Source: CAZGWJ01 sp964529445
GTDB taxonomy: Bacteria; Oederibacteriota; Muellerivitia; Muellerivitales; Muellerivitaceae
NCBI GenBank assembly: GCA_964529445.1
Contig: CAZGWJ010000050.1
Location: 1-18,908, forward strand
DNA length: 18,908 nt
Reading direction: 5' to 3'
The notes under the pieces: model-generated
What the model was told of the DNA's origin: nothing
The model's input: the letters and a program-made list of their open reading frames with translations, nothing else
Databases searched by the model: none
Program-made: the position numbers and the translations under genes
Shown: positions 6,739 to 13,851 of the stretch, in pieces
How the letters are laid out: each line of letters begins with the position of its first letter
How positions within the stretch are numbered: the stretch's first letter is position 1

Positions 6739-8052
6739 TCATTCCTGAGGATACCAGCGCGAGAAGATCTCCCGGTCAGCCTTGCGCGCGTGTGCCAAAA
6801 GCAGCGTAGCCGGGTCCTCCCGGGGATCGAGGAGGACGGCCTGGAGGGGTTCCTGATCCAGCAGCTGGCGGACCTGCGGCCAGCCGGAAACATGAGGTTC
6901 GATCCGTGCCGTCTGGATCGCGTCCTGAACCATGGCGAATTCGGGAAGATTCGCGACCTCGGTCGTGGAGGAGAAGGCGCCCGGGAAGACGGGCATGCTC
7001 AACTCGTTCATCCGGTTCCATTTCCAAAGCTGATTGGCCGGTGACAACTCGAATTCGATGAAAGCCCAGGCGGCGTCCTTGCGTTCCTTCGATGACGTCG
7101 TGTTCATCACGTAGACCTGGCCTCCCAGGTGGGCGGCCCTTCCCGAGGGTCCCGCCGGGAGCGGCGCGATCCCCACGGAGGAAGGGTCCATCCTGTAACG
7201 GGCGAGAAGCGGCGGCAGGTCGTTCCCGACGCCGAAGATCATCGCCACCTTGCCGAGCGCGAAGAGGTGAAGGAGTTCGTCCTCCCGGGTCAAAAGGTTG
7301 GGCTGAAGGACGTCGTGCTTCCAACGCAGGTCCTTCCAGAACGTCAGGGCCCTCACGGCTGGAGCCTCGTGGAAGGCGGCCCGGACGCTTCCCTTCTCGT
7401 CGATACGGACCATCTCTCCGCCGGCTTGCCATACGAAATCCTGGAAGTACCACGTCTTAGGGACCAGGCCGATCCCGTAGCGGCCGCGCGAACGGTCCGT
7501 CAAAGCCTTGGCGCAGGAAACCATCTCGTCCCAGGTGGCGGGAGGGGCCTCGGGATCCAACCCGGCCCGTGAAAAGAGGTCCTTGCGGTAGAGGAGGAAC
7601 AGGAAATAGGTGTCCGCCGGGACCCCGTATGACCTGCCCCCAACGCTCACCGATTCCCAGAGGACGGGCTTCACGAAGTCCCTCTGGCTCCAGTTCGCCG
7701 CGTAATCGTCGATGGGGGCCAGGAAGCCGAGGGAAGCCAGGGTCTGGATGTTGCCGGCCCAAACCTTCACCACATCCGGACCCTTTCCGCCCGCCATGAC
7801 GGTGATGAATTCCTCGGGGCTGTATTGCCGCTCGACCCCCAGGATCCGGATCTCCGGATGCAGTTCCTCGAATCGGCGGACCGTTTCCTCCCAGAGTTTC
7901 CGCTGGAGCGGCAATGAACGGGGAGGGACATCCCAGACCTCGATGGAGACCCGAATCCCATCCCGAAGGGAGGCCCGATTGTGCTGGAGGATGAATTGGC
8001 TCGCCCCCAAGGCAAGCAGGGCCAGGATCACCAGGTGGATGATTTTGTTCAT
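6739..8052 (-). CDS. Periplasmic sugar-binding protein of ABC importer
   Basis: The 437-residue protein belongs to the cluster of MalE/UgpB-like extracellular solute-binding proteins (family 1). It has a hydrophobic N-terminal signal or anchor (MNKIIHLVILALLALGAS) without a lipobox Cys. The mature part begins with strand IRVSIEVWDVP, then EETVRRFEELHPEIRI, GGKGPDVVKVWAGNIQTLA, the hinge-proximal YGVPADTYFLFLLYRKDLF, ATWDEMVSCAKALT and KVAMIFGVGND, all typical of the family. The ATG at 8052 is preferred because a signal sequence follows it directly. A TTG at 8100 in the same frame would add 16 polar residues before the signal. An AAGG lies 13 bases upstream. As first gene of the sugar operon it delivers substrate to the two permeases; ligand unknown. 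Confidence 0.9.
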   Translation of the reverse strand: MNKIIHLVILALLALGASQFILQHNRASLRDGIRVSIEVWDVPPRSLPLQRKLWEETVRRFEELHPEIRILGVERQYSPEEFITVMAGGKGPDVVKVWAGNIQTLASLGFLAPIDDYAANWSQRDFVKPVLWESVSVGGRSYGVPADTYFLFLLYRKDLFSRAGLDPEAPPATWDEMVSCAKALTDRSRGRYGIGLVPKTWYFQDFVWQAGGEMVRIDEKGSVRAAFHEAPAVRALTFWKDLRWKHDVLQPNLLTREDELLHLFALGKVAMIFGVGNDLPPLLARYRMDPSSVGIAPLPAGPSGRAAHLGGQVYVMNTTSSKERKDAAWAFIEFELSPANQLWKWNRMNELSMPVFPGAFSSTTEVANLPEFAMVQDAIQTARIEPHVSGWPQVRQLLDQEPLQAVLLDPREDPATLLLAHARKADREIFSRWYPQE

Positions 8053-8090
8053 GGGACGGCACGAGCCTTTCAGCGGAACGCTTCGTACCC

Positions 8091-8099
8091 ATCTTAACA
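8091..8099 (-). promoter_or_regulatory. Putative extended -10 promoter of the sugar ABC operon
   Basis: The minus strand reads TGTTAAGAT: a TGn extension followed by TAAGAT (4 of 6 to TATAAT), about 40 bases before the ATG at 8052. No good -35 hexamer is found at 16-18 bases, which fits an extended -10 or activator-dependent promoter. Confidence 0.3.
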
Positions 8100-8107
8100 A
8101 ATCAAGG

Positions 8108-8142
8108 GCGGGAACGCCTAGGACGTCCCCGGAGCGGGAACG
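8108..8142 (-). repeat. Pair of 9-bp direct repeats upstream of the sugar operon
   Basis: CGTTCCCGC occurs twice on the minus strand (8108-8116 and 8134-8142), spaced 26 bases start to start, about two and a half helical turns. The pair lies just upstream of the candidate -10, a usual place for a regulator site. It is also a GC-rich motif in GC-rich DNA, so chance is possible. Confidence 0.3.
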
Positions 8143-8155
8143 GGGCGGGAGCCTG

Positions 8156-8197
8156 AAAAACGGAGGGTCTGTCCGATCCCCGGATACTGCGGACCCA
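8156..8197 (-). terminator. Probable Rho-independent terminator after the barrel/OmpA gene
   Basis: Starting a few bases after the stop at 8204, the minus strand has GGGTCCG, a loop containing ATCCGGGGAT, then CGGA with ACCC, followed by TCCG and TTTTT. The stem is GC-rich with a small bulge and the T-run is five long. It would separate the peptidase/YggT/barrel unit from the sugar ABC operon. Confidence 0.5.
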
Positions 8198-8203
8198 CCC
8201 GCG

Positions 8204-10537
8204 TCATTGCTGGGCGTAAAGCGTCACGACCACACGCCGTTGCTTCTCGTCCGCGGCCTTCCCCGAGGAGGTTTGGAGGGGTTCCCGATCCCCCAGGGCG
8301 ACGGCCAGGAGCCTTCCTTCCGGCACGCCTAGTGCATCGGCCAATTCGCGCCGCGCCGCCACGGCGCGACGGCGGGTCAGCCGAAGCAGGTCTCCCGACT
8401 CGTCCGGAGAGGCGTATCCCTTGAGGACGACGACGCTCTTGGACAGATAGGGCTTGATGGACTGGGCCGCCTGGGCCAGTTCCCTTTTCGAGGCATCGGT
8501 GAGCTCGGCGGAGCCTTTCTCGAAATGGACCGTGGTCAGGTTCAAGGTCAATTGGGTCTTGTCCGCCGGGGGATGGACCGCCACCTGGAGGCTGTTCTCG
8601 TCGGAGGACCCGATATTCCCGGCGTCGTCCGCCCCCGTCAAGCGCAGCAGAACGAATGAACCCGGCTGCAGGATCGTACCCCGGTCGTCCCGGCCGTCCC
8701 AAGCGATCTCACGGGGGGGATCCCCGCGGCCCGTGAAAACCCTCAACTCCCTGCCCTCGTCGTCTGCCAACTGGAGGCGCCACTCGGAAACGCCGTTCCG
8801 GTCCGCCGCCGTCAAGCCGATCCGACCCGGACCGGCGGCGGGATCCCACCAGGGTTCCTGGACCTTCACCTGGAACTCGGGAGCCTGCGAATCCGCGATG
8901 ATCCGGACCGCGTCCCCTTCCAGCCGGTTCCCGGCACGATCCTCGGCCACCAGCATGCAGACATAGGTTCCGTCCGGGGCCGGCACGCCCTTGGCGGTCT
9001 TTCCATTCCAGGCGATCCGCTTGGGCAGGCGACCCTGTCCCTGGGTCGCATAGACCACTCGACCACTGCCCGCATCGCTGACCTCGAATTCCCAACTCCC
9101 CACTTCGGACAACGCACCGGTCGTCACGGAGAAGTTGACGGTGCGTCCCCTTTGCGGGGAGAAGTGACGGGTATTGGAAGCCAAACCGAAGGTGACCTTT
9201 CCGGAGAGGATCTCGACGGACCGGTCGTCCTCCGACAGGAGGTTCGCCCTTTCGTCGAGGGTCCTCAACAGGACCCGATAGGCGCCGTCACGGCAGATGC
9301 CCCCTTCGCCGTCCCGGCCATCCCACAGCAGGAGGGGCGGCGGCGGTCCCGTTCCCGCCATCCGGCGAACCAGGCGTCCGTCCGATGCCACGAAGTCGAG
9401 TTCCCAGGAAGCCACCTCACCCGGCCTCACCGCCGGCAGGATGACCGTGACGGCGTCATTGCGGCCGTCCCCGTTGGGCGAGAAGGCCTGGGGGCTCAAC
9501 AGGATCTCCCTTTTCTTCAACGGGATGCCCGCGACGGGCTTTCCGGCGACCCGCGGGTTCGCTCCCGGTGTGTCGCGACCGGGAACCAGTTCGATCTCGG
9601 CGCGAGTCCCGGATGCGGCTCCGGCAGGACGGATCCAACGGTCAAGCCGATAGACGATCGATGCATGGTGCTCGACGGATGAAGTCTCCTCTTTCAGGGC
9701 CGCCGCATAGAGCACCTCGACCGGTCCGTTGGGGTGGTATCCCAAGCCGGCCGTGATGCGGCCGCCGCTCCGGAGAAGGTCATCGAGACCGGCGCGGATG
9801 GAAAGGTTGCGGTTCGCCAGGAAGCGTTCGACGCCGACCTTCAAGCGGTCGCTCAAGCGGCTGCTCGAGAGCATGCGGTCCACCGTCTCGTAATCCGCCT
9901 CGATCCGCATATCGGGTCTCTGATAGGCCACACCGAGCGAGAAGACACGCGTGACCGGTTCCTCGCCGCTCCCGTCGAACCGGACCTGGGTGTTCACATC
10001 CCTCGCCGCCAATGCGAAGGTGAGGATGTCGGACCCCGTGGGAAGATGGAGGTCGTAGAGAAAACCCAGGTCCAGGCCTAGGCCGCGTCCCCGGCGAGGT
10101 CGGCCCTCCTCCCGGAGGGTGGCATGCTTCAGGTTCGCGCCGAACAGAAGGTCCCGGTTGGAACTCAGGGGTGCACCGACGGAGGCGACCACCCAGGAAA
10201 TCGAGCGGACCGCCTTTATTTTTTCCGTGATATGGGAAAGCGCGAAGACTGTGCGATCCCGGGTGGGATAGAGGAATACGGCATCCAGGCCGAACCCTTC
10301 GGGTTCCGGCCGGTAGGCTCCCCCGGTCTGAAGCATGGGTACGGAGGCGCGCGCGATCCCCGCCGGGTTCCAAGGGACCGCGTGGGTACCTCCGGAAACG
10401 GCCGCCACCGCCCCACCCATGCCCATGCCGTGGGATTCCGGCGGGAGGGAGGCATCGTAAGCCGGCGAGAGCGCAGGGAACGCGACCAACAGGAGCAGGA
10501 GCCGATAGAAGAAAGGACCCCGGAATGGGACTCTCAT
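8204..10537 (-). CDS. Outer-membrane PorV-like barrel fused to FlgD-type Ig repeats and an OmpA domain
   Basis: The 777-residue envelope protein has a signal peptide to about residue 26 (LLLLLVAFPALSPA). Residues 36-62 (HGMGMGGAVAAVSGG, then WNPAGIA) match the opening of PorV/UPF0164-type barrels. Alternating strands run to about 300, with a patterned DLGFLYDLHLPTG and AGLGYHPN. Three Ig-like repeats follow (about 345-445, 450-550, 555-655). The first begins SPQAFSPNGDGRND, and each carries a FlgD-like turn: LLWDGRDGEGG, IAWNGKTAKG and IAWDGRDDRG. Residues 661-777 are an OmpA/Pal domain (VHFEKGSAEL, LKGYASPDESGD, RRRAVAARREL and terminal QRRVVV), expected to bind peptidoglycan. The protein probably ties the outer membrane to the wall. 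It lies 43 bases after yggT, with only a weak Shine-Dalgarno (GGGTGAT). The barrel's cargo or partner is unknown. Confidence 0.85.
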   Translation of the reverse strand: MRVPFRGPFFYRLLLLLVAFPALSPAYDASLPPESHGMGMGGAVAAVSGGTHAVPWNPAGIARASVPMLQTGGAYRPEPEGFGLDAVFLYPTRDRTVFALSHITEKIKAVRSISWVVASVGAPLSSNRDLLFGANLKHATLREEGRPRRGRGLGLDLGFLYDLHLPTGSDILTFALAARDVNTQVRFDGSGEEPVTRVFSLGVAYQRPDMRIEADYETVDRMLSSSRLSDRLKVGVERFLANRNLSIRAGLDDLLRSGGRITAGLGYHPNGPVEVLYAAALKEETSSVEHHASIVYRLDRWIRPAGAASGTRAEIELVPGRDTPGANPRVAGKPVAGIPLKKREILLSPQAFSPNGDGRNDAVTVILPAVRPGEVASWELDFVASDGRLVRRMAGTGPPPPLLLWDGRDGEGGICRDGAYRVLLRTLDERANLLSEDDRSVEILSGKVTFGLASNTRHFSPQRGRTVNFSVTTGALSEVGSWEFEVSDAGSGRVVYATQGQGRLPKRIAWNGKTAKGVPAPDGTYVCMLVAEDRAGNRLEGDAVRIIADSQAPEFQVKVQEPWWDPAAGPGRIGLTAADRNGVSEWRLQLADDEGRELRVFTGRGDPPREIAWDGRDDRGTILQPGSFVLLRLTGADDAGNIGSSDENSLQVAVHPPADKTQLTLNLTTVHFEKGSAELTDASKRELAQAAQSIKPYLSKSVVVLKGYASPDESGDLLRLTRRRAVAARRELADALGVPEGRLLAVALGDREPLQTSSGKAADEKQRRVVVTLYAQQ

Positions 10538-10557
10538 GCGAGCATCACCCGTTGATC

Positions 10558-10571
10558 GGGCTCGAAAGCCC
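10558..10571 (-). promoter_or_regulatory. UUCG-type hairpin in the yggT / barrel-gene gap
   Basis: The minus strand reads GGGCT TTCG AGCCC, a five-pair stem with a UUCG loop, ten bases after the yggT stop and 20 before the next ATG. There is no T-run, so it is more likely an mRNA-stability or leader element than a terminator. Confidence 0.3.
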
Positions 10572-10580
10572 TCATTTAGG

Positions 10581-10883
10581 TCAACTCATCCGTCCGGCCC
10601 ATTGATGGAGCGTCGGAACGAGGAAGGATTGGATGAATTTTATAGCAAGGCACGCCAAAAGGGGAGACAAATCCCAGCCGCCCATCCGGTAAGGGGGAAG
10701 CAGGCGGCGAAAGGGTCTTAACAACGGTTCCGTGACGGCGGTGACGATCCGCACCAGTCCGTTCATGGGAGAAGCGTCCGCCCAGGAAAGGATGACGCGC
10801 AGGATGATGCCCCAGAAAAGGACATCCAGGGCTAGATCCAGCAAACGGGCCAGGGCATGGATGAGATTGGCGAAGACGAACAT
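10581..10883 (-). CDS. YggT-family integral membrane protein
   Basis: A small inner-membrane protein of 100 residues. It shows the family pattern: a first hydrophobic helix pair (FVFANLIHALARLLDLALDV and FWGIILRVILSW), the conserved short stretch RVILSWADASPMN, then the loop VTEPLLRPFRRLLPP and a last helix (DLSPLLACLAIKFIQ). The frame is open seven codons further upstream, but the ATG at 10883 is chosen because AGGAGGG lies 5 bases before it. YggT proteins occur near cell-division or envelope genes and have been linked to osmotic or ionic stress; a molecular function is not established. It sits 47 bases after the M16 peptidase gene and before the barrel/OmpA gene, which suggests envelope biology. 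Confidence 0.85.
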   Translation of the reverse strand: MFVFANLIHALARLLDLALDVLFWGIILRVILSWADASPMNGLVRIVTAVTEPLLRPFRRLLPPYRMGGWDLSPLLACLAIKFIQSFLVPTLHQWAGRMS

Positions 10884-10930
10884 GGTTCCCTCCTGCACGT
10901 CCAACGTCGGTCGGGCATTTCTTCAGCGGG

Positions 10931-13579
10931 TCACGGTTTCAGGATCACCCAGGTCGGGATTCCCTTCTTGAAATAGCGCAAGGCCGCATCCTGCACATCC
11001 CTCGCGCTCACGGCGGCGATCCGTGCCGGGTATTCATCCACGAGGGCGGCGCCCGGGCCCGACAATTGGTAACGGGCATAGGAGGCCATCTGGGCGCGGT
11101 TCGACTGGAGCCCCACCTGGTAAAGACCGGTGATGTAGGACTTGGAGCGCTTCAGTTCCTCCTCGGACAGGGGCGAATCCGCCAGGGACACCAGGACCTC
11201 CTGAAGGCCCTTGCGGGCCTCGGCGATCTTCTCGGGGGCGCAACCGATGTAGGCCCGGTAGATGCCCGCTCCGGCGAGGGCATCATGGGCGGCATAGACG
11301 CTGTAGGCCAGGCTTCGCTTGTCCCGGAGCTCCGAAAAAAGACGGGCGCCCATCCCGTTCAGGGCCGCATTCAGGACACGGAAGACGAAGTATTCGCGGT
11401 CGTCGAAACGGGGCGCCTGGTAGCCGAGAAGAACCGTGGCCTGCTTCCGGTCCAATGTCTCGACCTGTTCGGCCGGTTCGAGGGGTACGGACGCGACGTG
11501 CCGGATGGAGGCGGGACGGCCCTCCTTCATCCGGGCGAAGACCCGTTCGATGAGCTTTTTCAGTTCATCGGGATCCACGTCGCCGACCGCGATCCAGGTC
11601 ATGTTCCGGGTACCCGCCCCATTCGAGAACCATCGGCGCACGTCCTTCGCCCGGTAGGCGGCCACGCGTTCCTCGGTCCCCATGGGTTCATGCCCGTAGG
11701 GGGTCCCGGCATAGGTCAGGAGAGCGGATTGGAGGAACCCGTACTCGGCCGGATCGTCCTTCAGCCGGCGGATGGCGGCCAATTGAAGGTTCCTCTCCTT
11801 CGCGACCTCCTTCTCGTCGAAAAGAGGCTCCAGGAGCGCCTCGCTCATCAGGGAGAAGGACTCCTCGAACTTGGAGGACAGGCAGTCCAGCGACAGACCC
11901 CAGTAATCCTCCTCCAGGACCGGGTCCAGATGGGCGGCCAGGGATTCCAGGGATTCCGCGAACGCCACGAAGTCCCGCTTCCGGGTTCCCTTCATGAGGC
12001 ACCGGGTCATCAGCGTGGTCAAGCCGGCGTTCCCGCGACCCTCGTCCCGGAACCCGCCCCGGAAGAAGGCCCCGATCGACACCAGGGGCACCCCGTGCCG
12101 TTCCTTCACCCACAGCTCGGAACCGTTCGAGAGGGGCAACCGGACCAGTGCGGGCTTTTTCCGGGCGGCCGTATCCCGGGGAGCCGTGGAATCCCATCCG
12201 CGCTGGAAGAGGTCCTGCCATCTCTTCGGATCGGAGGAATGGGATTCCCCCCGGGGATGATAGAGGACGAAGGTGGCCCGGGCGGGTCGGAGGTAGGTCG
12301 CGCAAACGCGCCGCAGGTCCTCCGAGTTGACCGCGTCCAGGGAGGCCAGGTAGGCATCCTCCATCCGGTAATCACCCTGGAGTTCCCAGTAACCGAGCGT
12401 CTTGGCCTGCCCGTCGACGCTTTGCTTCTCGAAGACCTTGGCGGCCTTGAGGTTGGTCTTCACCTTCTCCAATTCCTTGGATGGAACGCCCGATGCGAGG
12501 ATCCGTCCGATCTCGGCGAAAACCTCGCGGGCGAAGGCGTCCAGCCGGGCGGAATCGGTCAACCCCTGGACCACGAAAAGGCCTCCGTAATTGCCGTGGA
12601 AATGGGAGGCCGAGATCTCGTCGGCGGAACGGCTTTTCTCGCGGATGGCCACGCCCAACCGGCTGGCACCGCCCTCCCCGAGAATGGAATCCAGCACCTC
12701 GAGCGCCGCGGAATCCGGATGCCCGTAGGGGACGGCCGGGAAACCGATCGACGCGTAGACCTGCTTGACGTCGCCCTCCTCGACGTGCACCTTGAGCGTC
12801 CGGGGTTCGGGGTCCTGCCTGAAGACCCGGGCCGGAGGATTGGGCCCCCTCACGTTCCCGAACCGAGTTCGCAGCCAGCGGACCACCTCGTCGGTTTTCA
12901 CGTCGCCCACCACCGAGATCACGCTGTTTTTCGGCACGTAGCGGGAACGGTAATAGCCCACCAACCGCTCGCGATCCACCTTCCGGAGGATGTCCATGTC
13001 CCCGATGATGGGCCAATGGTATGGATTCGCGCGGAAAACGGTCTTCGTCAACTGCTCCCAGGACCAGGACCAGGGGTCGTCCTGTCGCATGCGCATCTCC
13101 TCGAAGACCACCTCCTTCTCCTTGGAGAGTTCCTTCGCGTCGAAGGAGGAATTGAGGAAGGCGTCGAACTGGATATCGAGGGCCTTGAGGATCTCGGAGG
13201 ACGGGAGGACCACGTAGAAACAGGTGTGTTCATAGCTCGTGAAGGCGTTGAGATACCCGCCAGCGGCCTCGACGGCGCGCGAGATCTCGCCGACGCCGCG
13301 CTTCTTCGTGCCCTTGAAGATCATGTGCTCGATGAGGTGCGCCAGTCCCCTCTCGTCGGCGCGCTCATCCACGGAACCGGCCTTCACCCAGATGTTCAAG
13401 GCCACCACGGGCGAGGATGGGTCCTCGCGGACCAGGACCGTGGCTCCATTGGGCAGCTTCACGCGCGTGACGGCTCCGTTGCCGGCCGGGGAGGCGCCCG
13501 ACGGGGAGGGACCGGACAAGCCGGTCAGGAAGGGCAGGATGAACATGAGGAGGAACCTCCGGTAATTTGCACGAGGCAT
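10931..13579 (-). CDS. Secreted two-domain M16 (pitrilysin-family) zinc peptidase
   Basis: This protein of about 882 residues has a signal peptide (basic PRANYRR, then FLLMFILPFLTGLSG). The first M16 pair carries the inverted zinc motif HLIEH (about residues 84-88 counting from the upstream ATG), with the third ligand Glu in KEKEVVFEEMRM about 76 residues on, so it should be active. The second half (from about residue 470, ERHGVPLVSIGAFFRGGF) has the M16 fold but TTLMT where HxxEH would be, as is normal for the non-catalytic half. Such peptidases degrade peptides or process envelope proteins in the periplasm. I prefer the ATG at 13579 because AAGAG lies 9 bases before it; an ATG at 13588 adds three residues with the purines too close. 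It heads the unit with yggT and the barrel/OmpA gene, about 100 bases after tRNA-Leu. Confidence 0.92.
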   Translation of the reverse strand: MPRANYRRFLLMFILPFLTGLSGPSPSGASPAGNGAVTRVKLPNGATVLVREDPSSPVVALNIWVKAGSVDERADERGLAHLIEHMIFKGTKKRGVGEISRAVEAAGGYLNAFTSYEHTCFYVVLPSSEILKALDIQFDAFLNSSFDAKELSKEKEVVFEEMRMRQDDPWSWSWEQLTKTVFRANPYHWPIIGDMDILRKVDRERLVGYYRSRYVPKNSVISVVGDVKTDEVVRWLRTRFGNVRGPNPPARVFRQDPEPRTLKVHVEEGDVKQVYASIGFPAVPYGHPDSAALEVLDSILGEGGASRLGVAIREKSRSADEISASHFHGNYGGLFVVQGLTDSARLDAFAREVFAEIGRILASGVPSKELEKVKTNLKAAKVFEKQSVDGQAKTLGYWELQGDYRMEDAYLASLDAVNSEDLRRVCATYLRPARATFVLYHPRGESHSSDPKRWQDLFQRGWDSTAPRDTAARKKPALVRLPLSNGSELWVKERHGVPLVSIGAFFRGGFRDEGRGNAGLTTLMTRCLMKGTRKRDFVAFAESLESLAAHLDPVLEEDYWGLSLDCLSSKFEESFSLMSEALLEPLFDEKEVAKERNLQLAAIRRLKDDPAEYGFLQSALLTYAGTPYGHEPMGTEERVAAYRAKDVRRWFSNGAGTRNMTWIAVGDVDPDELKKLIERVFARMKEGRPASIRHVASVPLEPAEQVETLDRKQATVLLGYQAPRFDDREYFVFRVLNAALNGMGARLFSELRDKRSLAYSVYAAHDALAGAGIYRAYIGCAPEKIAEARKGLQEVLVSLADSPLSEEELKRSKSYITGLYQVGLQSNRAQMASYARYQLSGPGAALVDEYPARIAAVSARDVQDAALRYFKKGIPTWVILKP

Positions 13580-13626
13580 GGGCACCATCTCTTGGATGCA
13601 CGGAATGGGACGCGAACGACCCTCAA

Positions 13627-13655
13627 AGACTATGACGAAAGCGCGGCAAGGTCAA
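13627..13655 (-). promoter_or_regulatory. Candidate sigma70-type promoter for the M16 peptidase gene
   Basis: The minus strand has TTGACC (13655-13650), a 17-base spacer and TAGTCT (13632-13627). The -35 is 5 of 6 to consensus, the -10 only 3 of 6. It would start transcription about 30-40 bases before the peptidase start codon. Co-transcription from the tRNA-Leu promoter is the alternative, as I see no terminator between them. Confidence 0.35.
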
Positions 13656-13688
13656 CGTCCGCCGGGAGGGATACGGGAAGGGGAATCA

Positions 13689-13775
13689 TGGTGCGGAAGG
13701 AGGGAGTTGAACCCACACGAGGTTGCCCTCACTAGAACCTGAATCTAGCGCGTCTGCCAGTTTCGCCACTTCCGC
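13689..13775 (-). tRNA. tRNA-Leu (anticodon CAG), CCA encoded
   Basis: An 87-base class II tRNA. The acceptor stem is GCGGAAG with CTTCCGC, followed by discriminator A and an encoded CCA. The D-arm region is TGGCGAAACTGGCAGACGC. The anticodon arm is CTAGA, loop TTCAGGT, TCTAG, giving anticodon CAG for CUG codons. The long variable arm pairs GAGG with CCTC around GCAA, as expected for leucine. The T-loop TTCAACT is canonical. One oddity is that the second T-stem pair is U opposite U (stem GTGGG against CCCTC), leaving four Watson-Crick pairs. No intron is present. Confidence 0.95.
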
Positions 13776-13782
13776 ACGGTTC

Positions 13783-13815
13783 CCTTCGGCAAGGGCCTTG
13801 TCGCCCATCCGAAGG
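13783..13815 (-). repeat. Nested inverted repeat in the tRNA-Leu leader
   Basis: CCTTCGG (13783-13789) and CCGAAGG (13809-13815) are perfect 7-base inverted repeats. Between them lies CAAGG-G-CCTTG (13790-13800), itself an inverted repeat with one central base. On the minus strand this covers most of the predicted leader before the tRNA, so it could fold in the precursor, or serve as an operator between the divergent genes. Confidence 0.4.
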
Positions 13816-13826
13816 AGCCGTAGTAT
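13798..13826 (+). promoter_or_regulatory. Candidate sigma70-type promoter for rnr-smpB
   Basis: TTGTCG (13798-13803), a 17-base spacer, then TAGTAT (13821-13826): 4 of 6 and 4 of 6 to consensus with ideal spacing. The expected start is near 13833, giving a leader of about 78 bases before rnr. Its -10 overlaps the -10 of the opposite-strand tRNA promoter. Confidence 0.4.
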
Positions 13827-13851
13827 AAGAGAGGCCTGGAGGCACCGTCAA
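13822..13851 (-). promoter_or_regulatory. Sigma70-type promoter for tRNA-Leu
   Basis: The minus strand has TTGACG (13851-13846), an 18-base spacer and TATACT (13827-13822): both hexamers are 5 of 6 to consensus. Transcription should begin near 13815, about 40 bases before the mature 5' end. The bases after the -10 (ACGGCTCC) are fairly GC-rich, as in stringently controlled stable-RNA promoters. Confidence 0.6.

Noticed and set aside
8053..8100. Sixteen-codon N-terminal extension of the sugar-binding protein from a TTG
   Set aside because: It would place polar residues before the signal sequence and would overlap the candidate -10 element.
11034..12080. Loss of the catalytic motif in the second half of the M16 peptidase as a sign of decay
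   Set aside because: Two-domain M16 proteins normally have one inactive half; the HLIEH motif in the first half is intact.
11066..13735. Open frame of 889 codons on the plus strand opposite the M16 peptidase and reaching into the tRNA
   Set aside because: The product is a low-information Gly/Arg/Pro/His/Leu mix with no motifs, antisense to a clear peptidase and running into a tRNA gene; a GC-rich shadow.
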